Counted from the first letter of the stretch, positions 6,347 to 14,386 are shown. The stretch: 23,708 bases of DNA from Cyanobacteria bacterium OH_SFB_17 (GCA_023395735.1 JAEWYI010000008.1:1-23708); one strand, 5' to 3'. Numbers and translations are program-made. Notes: generated by a model not told the origin, from the letters alone.

Positions 6347-6647
6347 AATCATTTTTCCCAAACGAATTGGCTATAAAACCACCTATAACTCCTAAGGTTA
6401 AATCCAATGCAAGTGAAATTCCAAGCTCTTTAGCAGTTGTTAAATTTTTAACTCTTTTCTTTAGAGCCATCCTCCAGATACCTTCTCCGACTAAGCCACC
6501 GGCGAACGTTCCTATCATAATTTTATTTCTCTTAATAAAAGAGTCTTTTGCCTCAGATGGACTCTCGTTCGTTGCTTGTTGATGTTTAGCTTGCGCAACC
6601 GGTTTTTGAACATTATTTGAAGAAAATGTCTGAATTGATTGAATCAT
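6345..6647 (-). CDS. Small glycine-rich membrane protein, unknown function
   Basis: The 100-residue protein starts at MIQSIQTF; the ATG at 6647 has AAAGG 7 nt upstream, whereas the in-frame ATG 27 nt earlier has no ribosome site. After a polar N-terminal region (about 1-45) come two hydrophobic, glycine-containing helices (about 46-60 with GTFAGGLVGEG, and 76-95 with LGVIGGFIANSFG), like a glycine-zipper hairpin. The N-terminus, S-I-Q-x-F followed by N-N-V-Q-K-P, resembles that of the orphan protein at 14387. The gene converges on the tRNA-Leu transcript and diverges from the UDP-sugar genes. No family recognised. Confidence 0.75.
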   Translation of the reverse strand: MIQSIQTFSSNNVQKPVAQAKHQQATNESPSEAKDSFIKRNKIMIGTFAGGLVGEGIWRMALKKRVKNLTTAKELGISLALDLTLGVIGGFIANSFGKND

Positions 6648-6721
6648 TTTAAAACCTTTCATAATTTTGCACATAAATATAAACCCAAAACATAAAAAAA
6701 ATTGCCTTAAATATTAAATAT

Positions 6722-6744
6722 ACTTATTTTATGTTAAAATAAGT
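6722..6744. promoter_or_regulatory. Perfect inverted repeat upstream of the UDP-sugar operon
   Basis: ACTTATTTTA (6722-6731), spacer TGT, TAAAATAAGT (6735-6744): a perfect 10-bp inverted repeat 21 nt before the start codon. A plausible promoter (TTGCCT 6702-6707, 17 nt, TATTTT 6725-6730) overlaps it, so it could be a repressor operator; alternatively it is a weak AT hairpin in the leader. Confidence 0.45.
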
Positions 6745-6765
6745 TCGTGATATAAGGATGTTTTT

Positions 6766-7707
6766 ATGAAAAGAATTTTAATTACAGGCGGCGCTGGCTT
6801 TATCGGAAGCCACTTGTGCGAAAGATTGCTAAATGAAGGTAACGAAATTATTTGCCTTGATAATTTTTTCACTGGCTCAAAAGATAATATCCGACATTTA
6901 ATAGGAAATAATCATTTTGAACTGGTTCGCCATGACATAACAAAAGAATATTTTGCAGAAGTTGACCAAATCTATAACCTTGCGTGTCCTGCGAGTCCGC
7001 CGCATTATCAATATAATCCTATTAAAACAATTAAAACATCAGTTTTGGGAACTGCCAATATGCTGGGACTTGCAAAAAGATGCAAAGCTACGATATTGCA
7101 AGCATCCACAAGCGAAGTGTATGGAGACCCCAAAGTTCATCCACAAACAGAAGATTACTGGGGAAATGTCAACCCTATCGGCATAAGAAGCTGCTACGAT
7201 GAAGGCAAACGCTGTGCTGAAACTTTTATGATGGACTATCACAGACAAAATAAAGTTGATACAAGAATTGTAAGAATATTTAACACTTATGGTCCAAATA
7301 TGGCAGAAAACGACGGAAGAGTAGTTTCTAACTTTATTCTTCAGGCGCTTAAAAATGAAGACATCACGGTATACGGCGACGGATGCCAAACGCGTTCATT
7401 CTGCTATGTCGAAGACCTTATAGACGGGATGATTAAAATGATGAACAATTCAAATGGTTTTATCGGACCTGTAAACCTTGGAAATCCTACCGAGAGAACC
7501 ATTTTGGACTTTGCAAAAACAATTATTGAAATGACCGACTCTAAATCAAAAATCATTTACAAAGAGCTTCCAAGCGACGATCCTATGCAAAGAAAGCCTG
7601 ATATTTCATTAGCTAAAAAAGAGCTTGGATGGGAGCCTAAAGTCGACATTAGAGAAGGGCTTGAAAAAACTATCAAATATTTCGAAAAAAGATTGAAAGA
7701 GGTTTAA
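6766..7707 (+). CDS. uxs: UDP-glucuronate decarboxylase (UDP-xylose synthase)
   Basis: Short-chain dehydrogenase/reductase of the NAD-dependent sugar epimerase group that converts UDP-glucuronate to UDP-xylose with release of CO2. Rossmann motif GGAGFIG is at residues 8-14. The family hallmarks ACPASPPHYQ (73-82) and TSEVYGDP (115-122) and the catalytic YDEGK (Tyr144, Lys148) separate it from dTDP-glucose dehydratases and galactose epimerases. Length 313 is normal for the soluble bacterial enzyme. The ATG has AAGGA about 8 nt upstream. The gene directly after it makes its substrate and starts 2 nt past its stop. The product probably supplies xylose for cell-surface polysaccharide. Confidence 0.94.
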   Translation: MKRILITGGAGFIGSHLCERLLNEGNEIICLDNFFTGSKDNIRHLIGNNHFELVRHDITKEYFAEVDQIYNLACPASPPHYQYNPIKTIKTSVLGTANMLGLAKRCKATILQASTSEVYGDPKVHPQTEDYWGNVNPIGIRSCYDEGKRCAETFMMDYHRQNKVDTRIVRIFNTYGPNMAENDGRVVSNFILQALKNEDITVYGDGCQTRSFCYVEDLIDGMIKMMNNSNGFIGPVNLGNPTERTILDFAKTIIEMTDSKSKIIYKELPSDDPMQRKPDISLAKKELGWEPKVDIREGLEKTIKYFEKRLKEV

Positions 7708-7709
7708 AA

Positions 7710-9011
7710 ATGCATATATGCGTAATTGGTACAGGATATGTGGGTTTGGTTGCAGGGACTTGTCTTGCAGAGATGGGAAATAACGTAATCTGCGTTGACA
7801 AAGACAAAAACAAACTCGCGAAGCTAAAAAAAGGTATAGTACCGATTTATGAACCAGGGTTAGAAGAATTAATAAAAGAAAATGTTGCAGAAAACAGACT
7901 AGTATTCAGCGACAATCTTGCTGAAGCCGTAAAGAAATCTCTGGTATGCTTTATTGCAGTGGGAACCCCTCAAGGCGAAGATGGATCTGCGGATTTGAGC
8001 GCAGTTTTTTCTGTCGCTGAAGAAATCGCAAAATCAATGAACGGATACAAAGTTATTGTAGACAAATCAACTGTCCCTGTGGGCACAGCAGATGAAGTTT
8101 CAAAAATAATCAAAAAAAACACAACACATCCTTTCGATGTCGTTTCAAACCCTGAGTTTTTGAAACAAGGTGCTGCTGTTGATGACTTTCTAAAGCCTGA
8201 CAGAGTTGTTATCGGCTCCAATTCTAAACAAGCGACAGAAATTATGCAAGAAGTTTACTCTCCATTTTTAAGAACAGGCAACCCTGTAATCGTAATGGAT
8301 GTTAAATCTGCCGAAATGACAAAGTATGCGGCAAACTCTTTTCTTGCAGTAAAAATATCTTACATAAATGAAATTGCAAACATCTGTGAAAAAGTCGGCG
8401 CTGACATTGATATGGTAAGAATTGGAATGTGCTCAGACAGTAGAATAGGCTCCAAATTTTTATTCCCAGGCCTTGGCTACGGTGGAAGCTGCTTTCCAAA
8501 AGATGTAAAAGCAATGATTAAAACAGCCAAAGATTTTGACTGCAGTCACGGGATTCTAAAATCTGCAGATGAAACCAACAAAGAACAAAGAGAGTTTTTT
8601 ATTAAAAAAATAGTTAAAAAATTCGGTCAAGATTTAAGCGGAAAGACTTTTGCAGTCTGGGGACTTGCATTCAAGCCCAAAACAAATGACATGAGAGAAG
8701 CCCCGTCTATTACAATTATAAATTCACTTTTATCAAGAGGGGCAAAAGTTGTAGGATATGATCCCAAAGCCATTGATACTGCAAAATCAATATTCGAAAA
8801 CAAAATACAATATTCAAAAAACGCTTACGACGCCATAAAAGGTGCGGATGCAATGCTTCTTATAACAGAATGGAACGAATTTAGACGACCTGATTTTGAC
8901 AAAATAAAAACGCTTTTAAAAACTCCAGTGATTTTTGACGGAAGAAATCAATACGACGGAAAACGCCTTAAAGCGAAAGGTTTTCAATATTTTTGCATCG
9001 GTAAAAATTAA
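7710..9011 (+). CDS. ugd: UDP-glucose 6-dehydrogenase
   Basis: Oxidises UDP-glucose to UDP-glucuronate with two NAD+. The N-terminal NAD site GTGYVG is at residues 7-12, STVPVGT at 120-126, NPEFLKQGAAVDDF at 147-160, Lys205 in EMTKYAAN, and the catalytic Cys261 in GLGYGGSCFPKD. The C-terminal UDP-binding domain (about 305-433) contains WGLAFKPKTNDMREAPS. At 433 residues it is full length. The ribosome site GAGG lies inside the end of the preceding decarboxylase gene, so the two are translationally close and form a UDP-glucose to UDP-xylose operon, in reverse pathway order. Confidence 0.96.
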   Translation: MHICVIGTGYVGLVAGTCLAEMGNNVICVDKDKNKLAKLKKGIVPIYEPGLEELIKENVAENRLVFSDNLAEAVKKSLVCFIAVGTPQGEDGSADLSAVFSVAEEIAKSMNGYKVIVDKSTVPVGTADEVSKIIKKNTTHPFDVVSNPEFLKQGAAVDDFLKPDRVVIGSNSKQATEIMQEVYSPFLRTGNPVIVMDVKSAEMTKYAANSFLAVKISYINEIANICEKVGADIDMVRIGMCSDSRIGSKFLFPGLGYGGSCFPKDVKAMIKTAKDFDCSHGILKSADETNKEQREFFIKKIVKKFGQDLSGKTFAVWGLAFKPKTNDMREAPSITIINSLLSRGAKVVGYDPKAIDTAKSIFENKIQYSKNAYDAIKGADAMLLITEWNEFRRPDFDKIKTLLKTPVIFDGRNQYDGKRLKAKGFQYFCIGKN

Positions 9012-9019
9012 GGCTAAAT

Positions 9020-9038
9020 AACATTATTGAGTAATGTT
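9020..9038. terminator. Weak bidirectional hairpin between ugd and holB
   Basis: AACATTA (9020-9026), loop TTGAG, TAATGTT (9032-9038). The stem is AT-rich and neither flank has a clean T-run, so termination here would be inefficient. It lies in the 12-nt gap and the end of the convergent gene. Confidence 0.3.
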
Positions 9039-9899
9039 TAACAATAAATTTTCGAACGCCAACTGAGGATTTATATGTCCGCTGACTTCATTTTTTGCCT
9101 GCTCAACATACTTCAAATCCGTTATTATTTTGGCATTTAAGCCTCTATCGTCAAGATTTGATTTTAAAACACAAAAAAGATAATTTTGTATCTGATCTAA
9201 AATTTTATCCGCTCCGCTTTCTTTTGACATCAAAAATAAGCTCTGTGCAACATCAAAAACAACCTGTCTCTCTATTGCAGGGTAATTTTCAATCAAGTCT
9301 TCTACAATTGAAAAATCATTAACATTTTCTTTAAAAGACGGAACAAAAAAGCTCTGGGATCGAGAAATTATAGTGTCCAAAAGATTATTCTTGCTGGATG
9401 TCAAAAATATAAAAGTAGTATCTGAAGGAGGTTCTTCTATAATTTTTAACAATGAATTTGCAGTCTCTTCTTGAAAATTACTTTCATCCAACCCAAGCGG
9501 AATCCACTTTTCACCTTCAATTTTGGCATCGCAAAATATAAAAACTCTATGATAATCAGAAGTTGTCAAAAGAGAATTTTTAATCATCTGCGACTGCTTA
9601 ACCGAAATAACCGTCTTTGACTCATCATCAGAAGGCTTGTTGTCCAATTTTGAAATAACCAAAACTGCAGGGTGTTTACCATCTCTAATCCAGTTACAAT
9701 TCAGACAATGACAGCTTTCACTCTGATACTCATGACAATTTAAAAGCCTTGCTATCTCAACAGCCAAATCATACTGAGCCTGAATATCCTGTCCGTAAAA
9801 CAAAAGACTGTGCGCAATAGCCCGACTAGAATTTTTAAGCCCCTGCTCAAAATATTCCGTCAAAAAACCGTATTTCTCTTTTAAATAACTGCTAAACAT
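9024..9899 (-). CDS. holB: DNA polymerase III, delta' subunit
   Basis: Clamp-loader subunit of the replicative polymerase. It shows the AAA+ clamp-loader fold with a four-cysteine zinc module (Cys55, 63, 65, 68), a P-loop position without GKT (FYGQDIQAQYDLA), as in E. coli delta', and the EEPPSDTTFIFL...TIISRSQ sensor region, where tau/gamma subunits have SRC. The C-terminal collar domain is short and helical. The start chosen is ATG 9899 (MFSSYLKEK); an in-frame TTG at 9950 would add 17 residues with no family support. No good ribosome site precedes 9899, so the start is uncertain. Length 291. It lies alone on the minus strand between ugd and a bidirectional terminator. Confidence 0.88.
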   Translation of the reverse strand: MFSSYLKEKYGFLTEYFEQGLKNSSRAIAHSLLFYGQDIQAQYDLAVEIARLLNCHEYQSESCHCLNCNWIRDGKHPAVLVISKLDNKPSDDESKTVISVKQSQMIKNSLLTTSDYHRVFIFCDAKIEGEKWIPLGLDESNFQEETANSLLKIIEEPPSDTTFIFLTSSKNNLLDTIISRSQSFFVPSFKENVNDFSIVEDLIENYPAIERQVVFDVAQSLFLMSKESGADKILDQIQNYLFCVLKSNLDDRGLNAKIITDLKYVEQAKNEVSGHINPQLAFENLLLNITQ

Positions 9900-9955
9900 A
9901 TATATATTTTCACACAAACAATCTAAATTTCCTAGCAAATATATACCCAAAAATT

Positions 9956-9982
9956 AAGAGGCGCCATCGGCGCCTCTTTTTT
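9956..9982. terminator. Bidirectional intrinsic terminator
   Basis: GAGGCGCC (9958-9965), loop ATC, GGCGCCTC (9969-9976), extended by AA/TT and followed on the plus strand by six T residues. On the minus strand it is followed by TTAATTTTT, so it can end the transcript carrying the 42-residue ORF before holB. Confidence 0.85.
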
Positions 9983-10004
9983 AGCTATTCATATTTCAAC
10001 AGGG

Positions 10005-10133
10005 TTAAACATTAACAACTACTTCCGGAAAAATTTCTTCTATCAAATCTGTCAACATATCGTTAAACAATTGAGCTATAATGCCAGATTCTTCAGCTAA
10101 ACTTACACATCCCTCAGGTAAATAATAATCCAT
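10005..10133 (-). CDS. 42-residue acidic small protein, unknown
   Basis: A short ORF with a textbook AAGGAG ribosome site 8 nt before ATG 10133 (an in-frame ATG 6 nt earlier is too close to that site). The product starts MDYYLPEGCV and ends IEEIFPEVVVNV; it is acidic and amphipathic, probably one or two helices, with a single Cys and no signal peptide. It lies 98 nt downstream of the M16 peptidase stop and is followed by a strong terminator at 9956-9982. The ribosome site, codon choice and terminator support a real gene. I recognise no family; an antitoxin-like or regulatory peptide is possible but unproved. Confidence 0.68.
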   Translation of the reverse strand: MDYYLPEGCVSLAEESGIIAQLFNDMLTDLIEEIFPEVVVNV

Positions 10134-10231
10134 CAACATATCTCCTTAAAAACACTTTGTTCGTAATTTATTATTCGGATTTTTTAAGGAAAAACTTTAG
10201 GATTTTAATGCAATTATTAACATTTATTAAC

Positions 10232-11563
10232 TTATTCCGGAAGCAGCACAGAAACGCTTGCATGCGAGAAATCTAGATATTCGTTAGCTACATTTTTCAA
10301 ATCTTCAACGCTAATTGAATCTAGAACTTTTAGATAATCTTCAACCAGATTTAAATCATCACAAACGGTCATATAATAACCTATTGTCTCGCCGATTTCT
10401 GAAACAGTTTCAGCGTTGTATGCAAACTGGGTTTTAATTTTTTTCTTAGCCTTTTTAAGTTCATTTTGGCTTACATCATCGTTTTTAACTTTTTCTATTT
10501 CTGTTTTTATCAAATCTATAGCCAAATCTTTTTTATCAGGCTTGAAATTTGCCTGTATAAAGAAATTATCACCGTCTTTAAACTGATAATGTTCCGCATT
10601 GACTTGATTAAAAATAGGTTCAGGTAATTTTTCAATCAAATTTTGATACAATCTTGAACTTGTTCCGTCGCCTAAAATTATAGCAATTATTTCAAGCGCA
10701 ATAGATTTTTTTAAATCGCAAGCTTTTGGGCCCAAATACCCAAACATTAAAAAAGCAGAATTAATATGGGCTTTTTGCTCTGCATAAATTGTTTCTGAAA
10801 TTGGTGCATCTATCTCATTAACAATTTTTTTTGTAGGTCTATCGCCCCATTTGTTTTCAAACTCTTTAACAACCTTGTCTAAAACTGTTTTTGAGTTAAA
10901 ATCACCAACTATAATCGTTGTTATATTTTCAGGAGTATAAAAAGATTTGTAATAATCCATAATCTCTGATTGTTTTACCTGAGAAATAATTTCAGGAGTC
11001 CCGATTACATCACGTTTGTAAGGGTGATTTGTATACATTCCTCTGTTACATGCATTATAAACCTTTGTCCATGGCTGGTCGCCTCTCATTCTGATTTCTT
11101 CGATGACAACATGTCTTTCTCTTTTTACCTTAACCGGTTTATTTAAATCAAAAGGCTCACCGACTTCATTTTCAGGAATCAACGGATCTAGCATCATATC
11201 AGCATGCAATTCTATTGCAAGGTTAAAATATTCATCGTTTTTGCCTTTCGGAAGAGTTACATAATAAAAAGTGTAATCCTTCCAAGTTGCAGCATTAACA
11301 ATAGCACCCTTCGCCTCTAATATTTTGTCAAACTCGCCTGCCTTATGAGCATGAGTGCCCTTAAACATTAAATGTTCAAGAAAATGTGAAATGCCATTAT
11401 TATGCTCATCTTCATTGATAGAACCTGTTTTTACCCAAGAACTGACATTTACCAACCCGCCCTCTTTGTGAGCAAGCACTATCTTGTGACCATTTTCTAA
11501 TGTATAAACTTCTACGTCTTTTGTTAAAAACGGATATTTAACTAATTCTTTTTTTGTTTCCAT
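10232..11563 (-). CDS. M16 family zinc metallopeptidase (insulinase-like)
   Basis: Zinc protease of the pitrilysin/processing-peptidase family. The inverted zinc motif HFLEH (His60, Glu63, His64) is intact, and the third ligand is probably Glu156 in ERHVVIEEIRM. The spacing between them is longer than usual because of an insert around EVGEPFDLNKPVKVKR. The C-terminal half is the usual inactive M16_C domain, with GDGTSSRLYQNL. At 443 residues it is a single half-clamp of the type that works as a homodimer or with a partner; no partner gene is adjacent. No signal peptide is visible, so it is probably cytoplasmic. The ATG is preceded by TATAAT with exactly 6 nt between and no ribosome site, suggesting a leaderless mRNA. 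A terminator of the upstream gene abuts this promoter. Confidence 0.92.
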   Translation of the reverse strand: METKKELVKYPFLTKDVEVYTLENGHKIVLAHKEGGLVNVSSWVKTGSINEDEHNNGISHFLEHLMFKGTHAHKAGEFDKILEAKGAIVNAATWKDYTFYYVTLPKGKNDEYFNLAIELHADMMLDPLIPENEVGEPFDLNKPVKVKRERHVVIEEIRMRGDQPWTKVYNACNRGMYTNHPYKRDVIGTPEIISQVKQSEIMDYYKSFYTPENITTIIVGDFNSKTVLDKVVKEFENKWGDRPTKKIVNEIDAPISETIYAEQKAHINSAFLMFGYLGPKACDLKKSIALEIIAIILGDGTSSRLYQNLIEKLPEPIFNQVNAEHYQFKDGDNFFIQANFKPDKKDLAIDLIKTEIEKVKNDDVSQNELKKAKKKIKTQFAYNAETVSEIGETIGYYMTVCDDLNLVEDYLKVLDSISVEDLKNVANEYLDFSHASVSVLLPE

Positions 11564-11569
11564 GATTTT

Positions 11570-11575
11570 ATTATA
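11570..11575 (-). promoter_or_regulatory. TATAAT -10 placed for a leaderless transcript (M16 peptidase)
   Basis: On the minus strand TATAAT is followed by AAAATC and then the ATG. A start site 7 nt past the -10 falls on the A of the ATG. No -35 match is obvious. Confidence 0.5.
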
Positions 11576-11582
11576 CCTTAAA

Positions 11583-11629
11583 TAAAAAGATAACGGCGAA
11601 TTTTTTCCTCAGAAAAAATTCGCCGTTAT
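11583..11629 (-). terminator. Intrinsic terminator downstream of ycf23
   Basis: A 17-bp perfect stem, ATAACGGCGAATTTTTT (11590-11606) / AAAAAATTCGCCGTTAT (11613-11629), with a 6-nt loop, followed on the minus strand by CTTTTTA. It separates ycf23 from the peptidase gene. Confidence 0.9.
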
Positions 11630-11667
11630 TCAAATTAAGATGTCAATTTTACTGTAATTTTAAAAAA

Positions 11668-12426
11668 CTAAGCAATTACCATATCTTTTTTTGCATCTTT
11701 GTTAGCAATTTCAACAAGGCCAGTTGCAACAGCAACCATAGCGAGTGAAGAATCAAGTTTGTTGATACAAGAACCAACACCGATTGCGCTTGCGCCTGCT
11801 GCGAAAGCAAGAGCTGCAGTTGTTGTTGTAATTCCGCTTGCTGTCATTACAGGAATGTCAACGTTTCTAACAAGTTCAATTGTGTTAGCGATTGAAACTT
11901 GAGCTGTTTCCATCAAACCTCTAGCGCCTTCGCTTTGAGCAGAAGTTGTAGCTGCGCCTTCTGTTTGAATCATATCTACGCCAATTTCTTCAAGTTTTCT
12001 TGCCAAATCGATTTGTTCAGCAACACTCAATTGTCCAGGAACTGTAACACAGAAGAAAGTTTCTGATTTGTTAATCAAAGACATAGTTTTTCTTGCAAGT
12101 TCCAAAACTTCTTCGGCACCCATTCTTACGCCTGTTCTGTAAAGCGCATCAAAATTTCCCAATTCGATTGCATCAGCGCCAAATTCCAAAGCGCTTGCAA
12201 GTTCTTCTGGAACGATTGAAGAAACGAACAATGGAAGTTCTGTCATTTCTCTTGCTGCTTTAATGATAGTTTCATCAGCGCAAATATCGATTGCACTTGC
12301 ACCAGCTTGAGTTGCTGCACTTACAACTTTTTTTACACTTTCAATATCAAAATTATCAATCCCCGCGATTACTTTTACCGCTTTTCTTTCGCTTAAATCT
12401 TGTTTAAATAAATCAATTCTATTCAT
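11668..12426 (-). CDS. ycf23: Ycf23 family protein (DUF561, TIM-barrel)
   Basis: Member of the Ycf23/DUF561 family, known mainly from cyanobacteria and algal plastids and without a proven function; the fold is a TIM barrel related to phosphate-binding enzymes. Family features seen here are VKVIAGIDNFD near residues 18-28, repeated ADAIELGN and GVDMIQTEG strands, VMTASGIT (about 198-205) and AGASAIGVGS near the C-terminal phosphate-binding region. Length 252 matches the family. The start ATG has AGAAAGGAG at good spacing, and a TGN-extended -10 (TGC TACAAT, 12464-12472 on the minus strand) lies upstream. It is monocistronic with its own terminator. It is the best single marker in the window for the cyanobacterial phylum. 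Confidence 0.9.
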   Translation of the reverse strand: MNRIDLFKQDLSERKAVKVIAGIDNFDIESVKKVVSAATQAGASAIDICADETIIKAAREMTELPLFVSSIVPEELASALEFGADAIELGNFDALYRTGVRMGAEEVLELARKTMSLINKSETFFCVTVPGQLSVAEQIDLARKLEEIGVDMIQTEGAATTSAQSEGARGLMETAQVSIANTIELVRNVDIPVMTASGITTTTAALAFAAGASAIGVGSCINKLDSSLAMVAVATGLVEIANKDAKKDMVIA

Positions 12427-12463
12427 AAAATCTCCTTTCTGATAATAATCTAAATTCTTTTAT

Positions 12464-12472
12464 ATTGTAGCA
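12464..12472 (-). promoter_or_regulatory. Extended -10 promoter of ycf23
   Basis: TGCTACAAT on the minus strand, 38 nt upstream of the start codon; TG-n-TACAAT matches an extended -10 and no -35 is needed. Confidence 0.45.
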
Positions 12473-12623
12473 TTAAAATTTAAAACATGCTAATAATTAA
12501 CCTTTGTTCACTTTTTTTGTAGATAGTAAAAAACCAAACCATACAGCAAAATCTATTTATGAAACAACCCATAATCTTTTTTAACGGCAACTAAAAATAC
12601 ATTCACATTTTGAGGAGAGGTTT

Positions 12624-13310
12624 ATGCAAAAAACAATCAAAAAATTTACAATAATATTTGCAATGCTGATGAGCTTTACAATGCCTCAGGCAGGACATGC
12701 TCAATTTTACGATACAGATGAGCAAATAAACATAAACGTCTACCAAAAAATCACTCCGGCTATTGTAAACATTGATGCTCAACTAAAAGAAGGCATTTCG
12801 AGCGGAACCGGCTGTGTTATAAGAGAAGACGGCGTGATTTTGACAAGCTCACATGTAATCGATGATTCAAAAGACATCGACGTTACAACTTCATCTGGAA
12901 AAATATATAAAGCAAAAATTCTTTCGATTTTAGGAAAAAATAATGACTTGGCTCTTCTAAAAATCACTCCTAAAGAAGAACTTTCAATTATAAAGCTTGG
13001 AAACTCCGAAGAAATAAAAGTTGGGCAAAAAGTTCTTGCCATAGGAAACCCATTTGGATTTTCAGGAACACTCACCCAAGGGATTGTTTCAAGAATCGAC
13101 TATGCAAAAAACAAAATTCAGACAGATGCGGCCATAAACCCAGGAAACTCAGGTGGTCCGCTTTTAAATTCATCAGGCGAAGTCATTGGAATAAGTCAGT
13201 CTATTTACAACCCTGACAACAACAAATCAAACATCGGAATCGGGTTTGCAATTCCAGTAAGTTCTGTAAAAGAATTTATAGACCTTGCCAAAATTGCAAA
13301 AAAGATTTAA
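12624..13310 (+). CDS. HtrA/DegP-like trypsin-fold serine protease without PDZ
   Basis: Exported serine protease, probably for protein quality control in the envelope. Residues 1-26 form a signal peptide (basic KTIKK, hydrophobic core, cleavage after GHA). The catalytic triad is His77 in TSSHVI, Asp108 in NNDLALLK and Ser176 in GNSGGPL, and the core SGTGCVI and GNPFGFSGTLTQGIVS match HtrA. The protein ends at residue 228, right after the protease domain, so the PDZ domain(s) that classical HtrA proteins use for substrate sensing and trimer regulation are missing. The stop is clean, so this looks like a genuine short form rather than a frameshift. GAGGAGAGG precedes the ATG. The zinc-ribbon gene lies 59 nt downstream. 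Confidence 0.93.
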   Translation: MQKTIKKFTIIFAMLMSFTMPQAGHAQFYDTDEQININVYQKITPAIVNIDAQLKEGISSGTGCVIREDGVILTSSHVIDDSKDIDVTTSSGKIYKAKILSILGKNNDLALLKITPKEELSIIKLGNSEEIKVGQKVLAIGNPFGFSGTLTQGIVSRIDYAKNKIQTDAAINPGNSGGPLLNSSGEVIGISQSIYNPDNNKSNIGIGFAIPVSSVKEFIDLAKIAKKI

Positions 13311-13369
13311 AATGATATAGTTAAAATGCGAAACATTTTAATTCGTTACCAAACCTAGGAGAATACCAG

Positions 13370-13642
13370 ATGTATGAAGATGAAAAACTCACCTGTGATG
13401 ATTGCGGTTGTGAATTTGTTTTTACAGCGGGTGAACAAGAATTCTATGCAGAACGCGGGTTAACGAACAAGCCTAAACGTTGCCAAGAATGTAGAAGATC
13501 CAGAAAGCAAATCAGAAAGAAAAAACTCTACGACACAACCTGTTCAAAATGCGGAGTTCAAACAAAAGTTCCATTTAAGCCTATTGAAGGCAAAGATGTT
13601 TTTTGCAGAGACTGTTATCAAAAAGAAAAACCTCAAGAATAA
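13370..13642 (+). CDS. Zinc-ribbon protein with two treble-Cys modules
   Basis: A 90-residue protein with two metal-binding halves. The first has CDDCG (Cys9, Cys12) and CQEC (Cys38, Cys41) around an EQEFYAERGLTNKPKRC segment, as in the zf-trcl zinc-ribbon domain. The second has CSKCG (Cys58, Cys61) and CRDC (Cys79, Cys82) around VPFKP, as in the CxxC zinc-binding domain often found after it. A basic linker RRSRKQIRKKK joins them, suggesting nucleic-acid contact. The AGGAG ribosome site is 8-9 nt before the ATG. Widespread in anaerobes and Melainabacteria; precise function unknown. A bidirectional terminator follows. Confidence 0.9.
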   Translation: MYEDEKLTCDDCGCEFVFTAGEQEFYAERGLTNKPKRCQECRRSRKQIRKKKLYDTTCSKCGVQTKVPFKPIEGKDVFCRDCYQKEKPQE

Positions 13643-13665
13643 TTGTAAATTAATCGAATATCAAA

Positions 13666-13704
13666 TTAAAAAGGCGGCTTAAATTTTTAAACCGCCTTTT
13701 GTTT
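13666..13704. terminator. Bidirectional intrinsic terminator
   Basis: AAAAGGCGG (13669-13677) pairs with CCGCCTTTT (13692-13700) around an AT-rich 14-nt loop. T-rich tails on both strands serve the zinc-ribbon gene and the converging hydrolase gene. Confidence 0.88.
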
Positions 13705-13717
13705 ATTATTCTTGAAA

Positions 13718-14266
13718 CTATTTAATCAAAGCCTGAACTTCTTTAAAGTGAGGGTTTTGGGCGCTTCTTAACCATTCAAATATAACAATTTCAACGCAAG
13801 AAATTTTTGCGCCATTAGCCTGCATTCTTTCTATTCCAAGTTTAAATTCATATTTATTTCTGCTCGCACAAGCATCTTTTACAATATAAACGTCATAGCC
13901 CAAAGCCAACAAATCTGCGCATGTCTGATGAACACAAACATGAGTTTCTATTCCTGATATGACAATCTGTTTTTTGTTAAATGATTTAAGCGTATCCATA
14001 AAGCCTGCTTCTTTCACGGCAGAAAAAGCTGTCTTTGAAAGAATTGGAGTCTCTTCAGGCAAATTTTGTTTTACAAGCTCCACAGTGTTTCCCAAACCCT
14101 TTGGATATTGTTCTGTTACAACAACAGGGATTTCAAGAATTTTTGCAGCTTTTGCAAGCGTAGAAGTACGTTTGACAACAACGTCCTTATCAAGCGCGCT
14201 TACTAATCTTTCTTGAACATCAACTATCAAAAACAAACATTCACGCCTGTCCAACATATTTTCCAT
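13718..14266 (-). CDS. Isochorismatase-family cysteine hydrolase
   Basis: Alpha/beta hydrolase of the isochorismatase/nicotinamidase superfamily; it could hydrolyse a small amide or act on a nicotinamide-like substrate. The catalytic triad is Asp16 in IVDVQERL, Lys78 in LSKTAFSA and Cys111 in SGIETHVCVHQT. The non-proline cis peptide position is at GIE. Length 182 is typical of the YcaC-type group. I place the start at 14266 (MENMLDRR) because AAGGAG lies 5 nt before it; the ATG at 14281 would put that ribosome site inside the gene. Substrate cannot be read from sequence; metal-binding His residues of true nicotinamidases are not obvious. Confidence 0.9.
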   Translation of the reverse strand: MENMLDRRECLFLIVDVQERLVSALDKDVVVKRTSTLAKAAKILEIPVVVTEQYPKGLGNTVELVKQNLPEETPILSKTAFSAVKEAGFMDTLKSFNKKQIVISGIETHVCVHQTCADLLALGYDVYIVKDACASRNKYEFKLGIERMQANGAKISCVEIVIFEWLRSAQNPHFKEVQALIK

Positions 14267-14386
14267 ACCTTCTCCTTTCATCTTTCAATCCCCATTTTAT
14301 CACGAAAACGACACAATCTGTTACAAAATAGCAAAAATATTCATATTCTATTTTATAATAAAAGACACGTAATAAAGGAATTTAAA

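Noticed and set aside
9900..9950. TTG start of holB at 9950
   Set aside because: It would add 17 residues unlike the delta' family and lies next to the terminator hairpin; no ribosome site supports it.
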